Positions 44,022 to 51,315 of a stretch of 64,000 bases of DNA are shown one piece after another. The notes beneath the pieces were generated by a model. The model had not been told where the DNA came from. It made no database searches and was given only the letters and a program-made list of their open reading frames with translations. Location of the stretch: positions 1 to 64,000 of the forward strand of contig NZ_JAQFIF010000010.1 of NCBI RefSeq assembly GCF_029504395.1, in the 5' to 3' direction. Source of the stretch: Arthrobacter sp. ES3-54 (GTDB taxonomy: Bacteria; Actinomycetota; Actinomycetes; Actinomycetales; Micrococcaceae). Position 1 is the first letter of the stretch. Each line of letters begins with the position of its first letter. The position numbers were made by a program, and so were the translations under genes.

Positions 44022-44729
44022 ATGACGCAGCAGTTCTATGTTTCCCCCGAACAGCTGATGAAGGACCGTGCGGACTTCGCACGGAAGGGCATCGCCCGCG
44101 GACGCTCGGTGGTGGTCATCAGTTGCCGGGACGGGATTGCCCTCGTGGCGGAGAACCCGTCCCCGTCACTGCACAAGATCGGCGAGATCTACGACAAAAT
44201 CGCGTTTGCGGCGGTCGGAAAGTACAACGAATTTGAGAGTCTGCGGCAAGCCGGGGTGCGGTACGCCGATGTCCGGGGCTATTCCTACGACCGCGAGGAC
44301 GTCACGGCCCGCGGCCTCGCGAGCGTGTACGCGCAGAGCCTCGGCGCGGTGTTTACGGCCGAACAGAAACCCTTCGAGGTGGAACTGGCCGTGGCCGAAG
44401 TCGGCCAGACCCAGGAAGCGGACCATCTGTACCGGCTGACCTTTGACGGGTCGATCGCCGATGAGCACGGCTTTATCGTGATGGGCGGCCAGGCGGACAA
44501 GGTTTCCGAGGCTGTCGCGGCGGGCTGGCAGGGCGAACTCGACTTCGCGGGCGCGATCCGGCTGGCCCTCGCCGGGCTCGTGGCAGACAAGGAAACCACC
44601 ACCCTGCCGGTATCCGCACTGGAAGTAGCGGTACTGGACCGGGGATCTGAAAGCGGCCGCGGCACCCGCCGGTCGTTCCGCCGGCTCGAGGATCCGGACA
44701 TCGTGGCATTGCTGGCTGAGGAGAAGTGA
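44022..44729 (+). CDS. prcA: 20S proteasome alpha subunit
   Basis: A 235-residue subunit forming the outer gating rings. [27 protein letters not shown] is the typical alpha N-terminus (H0 helix and gate), without a catalytic threonine. [15 protein letters not shown] and FGDGS-like strands complete the fold. Adjacent to prcB (1-base gap) and pafA (1-base gap), so the three genes are one operon. Confidence 0.97.
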   Translation: MTQQFYVSPEQLMKDRADFARKGIARGRSVVVISCRDGIALVAENPSPSLHKIGEIYDKIAFAAVGKYNEFESLRQAGVRYADVRGYSYDREDVTARGLASVYAQSLGAVFTAEQKPFEVELAVAEVGQTQEADHLYRLTFDGSIADEHGFIVMGGQADKVSEAVAAGWQGELDFAGAIRLALAGLVADKETTTLPVSALEVAVLDRGSESGRGTRRSFRRLEDPDIVALLAEEK

Positions 44730-44730
44730 G

Positions 44731-46095
44731 ATGGACAAGCGCATATTCGGCATCGAAACCGAATTCGGAATTTCCTATTCAAGTCCGGAGTCCCGGCCGC
44801 TGGCGCCTGAGGAAGTGGCCCGCTACCTCTTCCGCAAGGTGGTCAGCTGGGGACGGTCCTCCAACGTCTTCCTGACCAACGGCTCACGCCTCTACCTGGA
44901 CGTCGGATCCCACCCGGAATACGCCACGGCCGAGTGCGACGACCTGGCCCAGCTGATCGCGCATGACCGCGCCGGGGAACTGATCCTGTGCGACCTCGTG
45001 GACGAAGCCCAGGAACGGCTGGCAGCGGAAGGTTTCAACGGGACCGTGTACCTGTTCAAGAACAACACGGACTCGGCCGGGAACTCCTACGGCAGCCACG
45101 AAAACTACCTCATCCCACGCCGCGGGGAATTTTCCCGGCTCGCGGAGATCCTCATCCCGTTCCTTGTCACCCGCCAGCTGATCGCTGGCGCCGGCAAGAT
45201 CCTCAAGACCCCGCACGGGGCCACCTTCGCCTTCTCCCAGCGGGCCGACCACATCTGGGAGGGCGTCTCTTCCGCCACCACCCGCTCCAGGCCCATCATC
45301 AACACCCGGGACGAGCCGCACGCCGACGCCGAGTTCTACCGGCGCCTGCACGTGATTGTCGGCGACTCCAACATGTCCGAAACGACGGCCCTGCTCAAGA
45401 TCGGCACCGTAGACCTGATCCTGCGGATGATCGAGGCCGGGGTGATCATGCGCGACATGCGGATGGAGAACCCTATCCGCAGCATCCGGGAAATCTCCCA
45501 CGACCTCAGCGGCCGGGCACTGGTGCGGCTCGCCAACGGCCGGCAGCTTACGGCCCTGGAAATCCAGCGCGAGTACCTGGGCAAGGTGACGGCGTTTGTT
45601 GCCGAACACGGCGCGCACAACCCACACGTGCCCATGATCCTGGACCTCTGGGAGCGCACCCTGGACGCCATCGAAAGCGGCGACACGAGCACGATCGATA
45701 CCGAAGTGGACTGGGCCATCAAGAAGAAGCTCATGGACAACTACCGGGAACGGCACGGGCTGGGGCTTGACGCGCCCCGGATTGCGCAGCTGGACCTGAC
45801 GTACCATGACATTTCCCGCGGCCGCGGCCTCTTCTACCTGCTCCAAGCCCGCGGGGCGGTGCGCCGGGTGGTGGACGACACCGCGGTCAAGGATGCTGTG
45901 GACGCCCCGCCGCAGACCACGCGTGCCAAACTTCGCGGCGACTTCGTCCGGCGGGCCCAGGAGCTCGGCCGCGACTACACCGTGGACTGGGTCCATCTGA
46001 AGCTGAACGACCGCGCCCACCAGACCATCCTGTGCAAAGATCCGTTCCGGAGCGTGGACGACCGGGTGGATGCGCTGCTGGACTCGATGGGCTGA
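44731..46095 (+). CDS. pafA: Pup--protein ligase
   Basis: A 454-residue glutamine-synthetase-like ligase that uses ATP to join the Pup C-terminal Glu to target lysines. GIETEFGI (ATP/Mg site), the catalytic Asp D57 in [32 protein letters not shown] and [16 protein letters not shown] are all present. There is no Dop-type insertion. It is the last gene of the prcBA-pafA operon. Confidence 0.97.
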   Translation: MDKRIFGIETEFGISYSSPESRPLAPEEVARYLFRKVVSWGRSSNVFLTNGSRLYLDVGSHPEYATAECDDLAQLIAHDRAGELILCDLVDEAQERLAAEGFNGTVYLFKNNTDSAGNSYGSHENYLIPRRGEFSRLAEILIPFLVTRQLIAGAGKILKTPHGATFAFSQRADHIWEGVSSATTRSRPIINTRDEPHADAEFYRRLHVIVGDSNMSETTALLKIGTVDLILRMIEAGVIMRDMRMENPIRSIREISHDLSGRALVRLANGRQLTALEIQREYLGKVTAFVAEHGAHNPHVPMILDLWERTLDAIESGDTSTIDTEVDWAIKKKLMDNYRERHGLGLDAPRIAQLDLTYHDISRGRGLFYLLQARGAVRRVVDDTAVKDAVDAPPQTTRAKLRGDFVRRAQELGRDYTVDWVHLKLNDRAHQTILCKDPFRSVDDRVDALLDSMG

Positions 46096-46206
46096 TACCC
46101 AGCTTCGCACGTTATTCTGGGGTAGGGCCGCCTTGCGGTCGCTGCTTTCTTTGCCACGGGAAACCGAACGGCACTGAGTCCACCCTGCCTCGACGAAAGT
46201 TTCCAA

Positions 46207-47142
46207 GTGCGCCGACTACTAGCAATTCTTCTTCCCGGACTGCTGCTGCTGACCGCCTGCGGCGGCAGCGAAGCGCCGCCGGCTCCGGAACCCACCAGCC
46301 AGTCCGCGGGTGAGACCGCCAAGCTGGACTCGGTCAAATTGACCGAGAAGGGTGACAAGAAGGCCCCCGGTGTCGAGTTCACCAAGCCGCTCGACGTCAA
46401 GGAACCCACTGTCAAGGTGGTCACCGAGGGCAGTGGCGAGCGGGTCAAGGCCAACCAGATCGCCAACATTTCGATCGTTGCCTTCAACGGCAAGGACGGG
46501 TCCACCCTCGAAGACACCTTCCCGAACGATCCCGAGCCGCTGGAGCTGAACGACGAGCTCAAGACCAGCAGCCCCGTGATCTATAACGCGTTCGTGGGCG
46601 CCAAGATTGGCTCCCACATCGCCCTGGCCGTACCCGGCCAGGCCGCCGCCGAGGGTACTGCGGCCAAGCCGACGCAGCTCCTGGTCGTCAAGGTGCTCTC
46701 CGCCAAGGACGCTCCGCCGGTTCTGGACAAGCCTGAGGGCGACGCCGTCACGCCGCCGGCCGGACTGCCGACCGTCAAGGACAACGACAAGGGCGTCCCG
46801 GAGATCTCGGTCGCCGGCGTCAAGGCGCCGACCAAGCTGATCTCCCAGGACCTCATCACCGGCAAGGGCCAGGCCCTCAAGGAGACCGACACCATCACCG
46901 TGAACTACGTCGGCGTGGCCCTGGCCACCGGCAAGGTCTTCGATTCCAGCTTTGAAAGTGGCAAGAAGGCCACCTTCCCGCTGACCGGTGTCATCAAGGG
47001 CTGGACCCAGGGCCTGACCGGCAAGACGGTTGGCTCCCGCGTCCTTTTGGTGGTCCCGAAGGCCCTCGCCTACGGTGATCAGGGCCAAGGCGACGCGAAG
47101 GGCGACCTCGTCTTCGTGGTCGACATACTCGGCGTCAAGTAA
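46207..47142 (+). CDS. FKBP-type peptidyl-prolyl isomerase lipoprotein
   Basis: A 311-residue lipoprotein: signal peptide with lipobox LTAC (C18), then two FKBP-like domains. The first (about 65-170) is degenerate; the second (about 205-311) keeps the FKBP core (TVNYVGVALATGKVFDSSFE, VIKGWTQGLTGKTVGSRVLLVVP). It probably helps fold exported proteins. It starts with GTG. A second, cytosolic FKBP gene follows 48 bases later, an arrangement seen next to pafA in other Micrococcaceae-like loci. Confidence 0.92.
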   Translation: MRRLLAILLPGLLLLTACGGSEAPPAPEPTSQSAGETAKLDSVKLTEKGDKKAPGVEFTKPLDVKEPTVKVVTEGSGERVKANQIANISIVAFNGKDGSTLEDTFPNDPEPLELNDELKTSSPVIYNAFVGAKIGSHIALAVPGQAAAEGTAAKPTQLLVVKVLSAKDAPPVLDKPEGDAVTPPAGLPTVKDNDKGVPEISVAGVKAPTKLISQDLITGKGQALKETDTITVNYVGVALATGKVFDSSFESGKKATFPLTGVIKGWTQGLTGKTVGSRVLLVVPKALAYGDQGQGDAKGDLVFVVDILGVK

Positions 47143-47190
47143 CCCACCGCAACAACCGCAACCACCACACGTCATCTCAAAGGAGTAACC

Positions 47191-47586
47191 ATGTCATTTG
47201 GACAGCGCAACCTCGACCGCGAGAAGCCGGAAATTGAGTTCCCCGAAGGAGACGTCCCCACCGAACTGGTCATCACCGACCTGATCGAAGGGGACGGCGC
47301 CGAGGCCAAGCCCGGCGACACCGTTTCCACGCACTACGTGGGCGTCGCCTGGTCCACGGGTGAAGAATTCGATGCCTCCTGGGGCCGCGGCGCGCCGCTC
47401 GACTTCCGGGTCGGCGTCGGCCAGGTCATCCAGGGCTGGGACCAGGGCCTGCTGGGCATGAAGGTCGGCGGCCGCCGCCGCCTCGAGATCCCCTCTGAGC
47501 TTGCCTACGGCGCCCGTGGCGCCGGCGGGGCGATCGGCCCGAACGAGGCCCTGATCTTCGTCGTGGACCTCGTCGCCGTCCGCTAA
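47191..47586 (+). CDS. FKBP-type peptidyl-prolyl isomerase (cytosolic)
   Basis: A 131-residue single-domain FKBP: THYVGVAWSTGEEFDASW, GVGQVIQGWDQGLLGMKVGGRRRLEIP and LAYGARGAGGAIGPNEALIFVVDLV. The length is usual for small bacterial FKBPs, and the active-site aromatic and Asp residues are kept. AAAGGAG precedes the ATG by 7 bases. It lies between the lipoprotein FKBP and pafBC, inside the Pup-proteasome region. Confidence 0.95.
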   Translation: MSFGQRNLDREKPEIEFPEGDVPTELVITDLIEGDGAEAKPGDTVSTHYVGVAWSTGEEFDASWGRGAPLDFRVGVGQVIQGWDQGLLGMKVGGRRRLEIPSELAYGARGAGGAIGPNEALIFVVDLVAVR

Positions 47587-47715
47587 GGCACACGACGCTG
47601 CAGGACCGGCTGAATCAGCCCCACACGGCGCAGGCGCGGTAACAATCGGAAAAGTTCTTCCGGCTGTTGCCGCGCTTTCGTCATTTTCCGGGATCGGCTT
47701 TAGTACCCTTGCGGG

Positions 47716-49743
47716 GTGTCCGCCTCACGTACAGAACGCCTCCTGAACCTGCTCATCGCCCTGCTCAACACCAAATATGGCCTGCGCCGCGGCGAGTTGC
47801 GCGAAAAGGTCTACCACGACACCACGAGCAGTGACGTCGCCTTCGGCCGCATGTTCGAACGCGACAAAGGCGAGTTGCGCCAGTTTGGCTTCGACGTCGA
47901 AACCGTGACGGACACGGGCTGGGGGTCCGATGACCCGGCAACCACCCGCTACCGGATCGGCAAGGAATCGAACCGGCTGCCCGACGTCAGCCTCACCCCC
48001 GAAGAGTGCACCGTCCTCATCCTCGCGGCGCAGCTCTGGGAGCACGCCGCCCTCGGCTCCGCCGCCGTGGACGCGGTCCGCAAGCTGCAGGCCGCCGGCG
48101 GCCTCGTCGACGCCGAACTCCCCACCGGCGTCCAGCCGCGCATCCGGCCCGCCGGCCAGGCCTTCGAAGACCTGGTGGCCGCCATTCACGCCCAGCACCC
48201 GGTCAGGTTCAGCTACCTCGCCAGCAGCACGGGCCAGGAGCAGGAACGGCTGGTGGAGCCCTGGGGCCTGGGCAGCCGCTTCGGCCAGTGGTACCTCGTG
48301 GGTCACGACCGCGGCAGGGGAGACAAGCGGTTCTTCCGGCTCTCCCGCCTGACGTCCGCCGTGACCGTGCTGGAGAAGGAGAGCTTCGCGTCTCCCGCCG
48401 CGTTCAATGTCCGCGCCGAGCTGGCGGCCCTGGCCGAGTTGCCGGTGCAGAACGCCGTCGTCGACGTCGAGCAGGGACGGCTCCTGGGGCTCCGCAAACG
48501 CGCCCAGGCGGTTCCGGACCCAGCACTGGAACGCGCTGCTCAGGAACTGGGGCTACAACGGCCCGCGGCCGGGACGGACCGCCTCACCCTACCCTTCCGG
48601 GATGCCGAGACGCTGGGCGAGGAGTTGGCCTCCTACGGTCCCCGGGTCACCGTGATTTCACCTCCCGAGCTGGAGGGCGCCGTCCGCCGCCGGCTCACCG
48701 CCGCCGCAGCCTTCGCCGCCAGGCCCGTTCCGGACGTGGCCTTCCCCGCAGCAGGACCCACCGGCCGCACCCGCAAACGCACCTCGGAGGACCAGCTCAA
48801 GCGGATGCTGCAGCTCGTGCCCTTCCTTGTCCACAACCAAGGACTGCACATCAGCGAGGTCGCCGCCAGGTTTGGGATCACCCGCAAGGCGCTCGAGGAC
48901 GACCTGCGTATCCTGATCTGCTCGGGCCTCCCGGAAGGCTACCCCGACGATCTGCTGGACATCCAGTGGGATGATGACCACGTTTACATCACCCAGGCAC
49001 TGGACCTGACCCGTCCCGTACGGTTCACCGTGGACGAGGCCTGCGCCCTCCTGACCGGCCTGGAGACCCTCAACGGCCTCCCCGAGCTGGCCGAAGGCGG
49101 CGCACTCGAATCGGTGACGCTCAAACTCATGGCGGCGGCGGGGGAGGAAGGGCTGAAAGCGGCCGCGCTCTCAGGCCCCGAGGTGGCCCCCGGCAACTCC
49201 GCCATCCTCGAAACCGCCCGTTCGGCTATCGGTTCCGGGGCACAGCTGCACTTGAAGTACTTCTCGCCGCAGCGCGACGCCGTGTCCGAACGCGAGGTGG
49301 ACCCCCTGCGACTCTATTCGCTGGACAACACGTGGTATCTCGAGGCGTACTGCCACTCCGCCAAGGGCCTGCGCAACTTCCGTCTGGACAGGATCGAAGC
49401 GCTCGAACCCAACGGCCGGCCGGCGGCCGCCGCGGCGAAACCGGCGGACAGCTTTCCGGTGAAACTGTTCACCCCGAACGACGACGACACGGTGGTGGTA
49501 GTGGAACTTGCGCCCCGCGGCACCGGCCTCGCTGACGACTACTACGCCGAGCGCACCGCGGCCCTGCCCGGCGGCGGCATGCTCGCCGAAATCCGGTTCG
49601 GCAGCACGGACTGGCTGCCGATGTTCGTAGCCCAGCACGGCGGCATGGTGCGGATCCTGCAGCCAGGCGCCCTCGCAGACGCGTCGCGGGAATGGATCGC
49701 CGCGGCCCTGACGCAATACGAAGCCTCGTCCGATGCCCGATAG
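47716..49743 (+). CDS. pafBC: Fused PafB-PafC WYL-domain transcription activator
   Basis: A 675-residue fusion. Each half has a winged HTH, a WYL domain and a C-terminal extension. The first half is PafB-like (1 to about 340: LLNLLIALLNTKYGLRRGEL, WYL around LASSTGQEQERLVEPWGLG, RFFRLSRL). The second is PafC-like (about 350-675: LVPFLVHNQGLHISEVAARFGI, WYL around NTWYLEAYCHSAKGLRNFRLDRI). In mycobacteria the separate proteins form a heterodimer that activates RecA/LexA-independent DNA-repair genes. A natural fusion is known from Arthrobacter and was used for the published structure. The start is GTG. Confidence 0.96.
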   Translation: MSASRTERLLNLLIALLNTKYGLRRGELREKVYHDTTSSDVAFGRMFERDKGELRQFGFDVETVTDTGWGSDDPATTRYRIGKESNRLPDVSLTPEECTVLILAAQLWEHAALGSAAVDAVRKLQAAGGLVDAELPTGVQPRIRPAGQAFEDLVAAIHAQHPVRFSYLASSTGQEQERLVEPWGLGSRFGQWYLVGHDRGRGDKRFFRLSRLTSAVTVLEKESFASPAAFNVRAELAALAELPVQNAVVDVEQGRLLGLRKRAQAVPDPALERAAQELGLQRPAAGTDRLTLPFRDAETLGEELASYGPRVTVISPPELEGAVRRRLTAAAAFAARPVPDVAFPAAGPTGRTRKRTSEDQLKRMLQLVPFLVHNQGLHISEVAARFGITRKALEDDLRILICSGLPEGYPDDLLDIQWDDDHVYITQALDLTRPVRFTVDEACALLTGLETLNGLPELAEGGALESVTLKLMAAAGEEGLKAAALSGPEVAPGNSAILETARSAIGSGAQLHLKYFSPQRDAVSEREVDPLRLYSLDNTWYLEAYCHSAKGLRNFRLDRIEALEPNGRPAAAAAKPADSFPVKLFTPNDDDTVVVVELAPRGTGLADDYYAERTAALPGGGMLAEIRFGSTDWLPMFVAQHGGMVRILQPGALADASREWIAAALTQYEASSDAR

Positions 49744-49753
49744 ACTGATCTGC

Positions 49754-50143
49754 ATGCCTTGGTGGTCCTGGATCGTTATTTGGATAGCGCTCATCGCGCT
49801 GTCGCTGCTGTTCTTCGGCGTGCTCGGCCTGCGGCTCTACCGGCAAGCCATGACCACGCTTGAGGAATTGGGTGAAGCCGCCGAACGGTTCTCCCACCTG
49901 CCCTCGCCGCCGGGCCCGGAAACCGGGCCCGCAACGGCCGACGCCGAGGCCGGCGCCCCGGACAGCACGGACACAGGCCCCCGGCCGCTCCCCGGCGACG
50001 CCGTTTTTGCCTCGCCTGCCCGGATGCGACATGATTACCACGCATCCAAGTTCGCCCGGCAGAACGCCCGCCGGCTGCGCCGCATCCAGCGCAAGAAGGA
50101 CCGCGGGCAACCCCAGGCACTGCGCGACATCGAAACTCGTTAG
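49754..50143 (+). CDS. Small membrane protein of unknown function
   Basis: A 129-residue protein with one membrane helix near the N-terminus (IVIWIALIALSLLFFGVLGL), a coiled-coil-like stretch (AMTTLEELGEAAERF), a Pro/Ala-rich middle and a very basic tail (KFARQNARRLRRIQRKKDR). The ATG at 49754 is supported by TAGACT (49741-49746), which overlaps the pafBC stop, 7 bases upstream. It lies between pafBC and tatA. Function is unknown. Confidence 0.8.
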   Translation: MPWWSWIVIWIALIALSLLFFGVLGLRLYRQAMTTLEELGEAAERFSHLPSPPGPETGPATADAEAGAPDSTDTGPRPLPGDAVFASPARMRHDYHASKFARQNARRLRRIQRKKDRGQPQALRDIETR

Positions 50144-50178
50144 TCATAGGATGTATTCAAACGAAAGGACCTCCCCTC

Positions 50179-50448
50179 ATGAGGCTTGAAGGCTGGCATC
50201 TCATCATCATCATCGTCCTGGCATTGGTGCTGTTCGCTGCGCCGAAGCTGCCGGGCATGGCCCGCAGCTTGGGACAGTCGATGCGCATTTTCAAGTCGGA
50301 AGTCCGGGAAATGAAGAAGGACGGCACCACCGAGGCCAAGGATGGCTCCGAACCGGTCGAAGGCCGTGTCATCAACCACCCGCAGGCCGGCGCACCGGAA
50401 AGCCGCACGGGAGACGGAACCGACGTTCCGCCGTCGACCCGCGCCTAA
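50179..50448 (+). CDS. tatA: Twin-arginine translocase subunit TatA
   Basis: An 89-residue protein with a short N-terminal membrane helix (residues about 5-22, rich in Ile/Leu) and an amphipathic helix (PKLPGMARSLGQSMRIFKSEV), then a polar tail. It forms the protein-conducting part of the Tat system for folded proteins. The order pafBC, small gene, tatA, tatC, helY matches M. tuberculosis Rv2096c to Rv2092c. tatC follows 6 bases later. Confidence 0.95.
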   Translation: MRLEGWHLIIIIVLALVLFAAPKLPGMARSLGQSMRIFKSEVREMKKDGTTEAKDGSEPVEGRVINHPQAGAPESRTGDGTDVPPSTRA

Positions 50449-50454
50449 GACCGC

Positions 50455-51291
50455 ATGGCACTAACCATGAGCCGGCGATCGAACCCCGAGGGGAGGATGG
50501 CGCTCCTCGACCACCTGAAAGAGCTTCGCAACCGGCTCTTTAAGGCGGCAATCGCCGTCGTCCTTGGCACGGTAGTGGGTTTCCTTGTCTACCAGCCAAT
50601 GCTGGCGGCCCTGATCAAGCCCATCCGCGACCTCAACGAGCACGAGGGCCGGCAGGCCACCCTGAACTTCGACGGCGTCGCGAGCTCGTTCGACCTCATG
50701 ATCCAGGTGTCCGTGTTCCTGGGCCTGATCATCGCCAGCCCCGTCTGGCTCTACCAACTGTGGGCCTTCATTGTGCCCGGGCTGCATAAGAAGGAACGCC
50801 GCCTGGCCCTGTCCTTCGTCGCAGCGGCCGTGCCGCTGTTCCTGGGCGGCGTCCTGCTGGCCTGGCTCGTGCTCCCCAACGCGGTGCGCGTCCTGACCGA
50901 TTTCACGCCGTCGGGCGGCTCCAACTTCATCAGCGCCCAGGTGTACCTGTCCTTTGTGCTGCGGCTGCTGCTCGCCTTCGGCATCGCCTTCCTCCTGCCG
51001 GTGGTCCTGTTCGGATTGAACCTGGCCGGGCTCATCAAGGGCCAGCAGCTCCTGAAGAGCTGGCGGGTCACGGTGTTCCTGGTCTGCCTGTTCGCCGCGA
51101 TGGCCGCCCCCGGCGCCGACGCGATGAGCATGTTCTACCTGGCCGGACCCATGCTGGCGCTGTTCTTCGCCGCGATCGGGCTCTGCTTGCTCAACGACCG
51201 CCGGCGCGAGCGGCGCGCCGTCAAGCGCGCGGCCGAGACCGAAGCCACAGCCGACCAGGCCACCCCCAGCTCCGAGCTGGAGAACCTCTAG
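50455..51291 (+). CDS. tatC: Twin-arginine translocase subunit TatC
   Basis: A 278-residue, six-helix membrane protein that binds twin-arginine signal peptides. The start MALLDHLKELRNRLFKAA, the Glu in PVWLYQLWAFIVPGLHKKERR, and the final PGADAMSMFYLAGPM are family hallmarks. The ATG at 50455 may be replaced by one at 50467 (four residues shorter). The Arg/Lys/Glu-rich cytosolic tail follows the last helix. In operon with tatA. Confidence 0.96.
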   Translation: MALTMSRRSNPEGRMALLDHLKELRNRLFKAAIAVVLGTVVGFLVYQPMLAALIKPIRDLNEHEGRQATLNFDGVASSFDLMIQVSVFLGLIIASPVWLYQLWAFIVPGLHKKERRLALSFVAAAVPLFLGGVLLAWLVLPNAVRVLTDFTPSGGSNFISAQVYLSFVLRLLLAFGIAFLLPVVLFGLNLAGLIKGQQLLKSWRVTVFLVCLFAAMAAPGADAMSMFYLAGPMLALFFAAIGLCLLNDRRRERRAVKRAAETEATADQATPSSELENL

Positions 51292-51315
51292 CCTTTGGCG
51301 CATTAGGCTGGAAGC

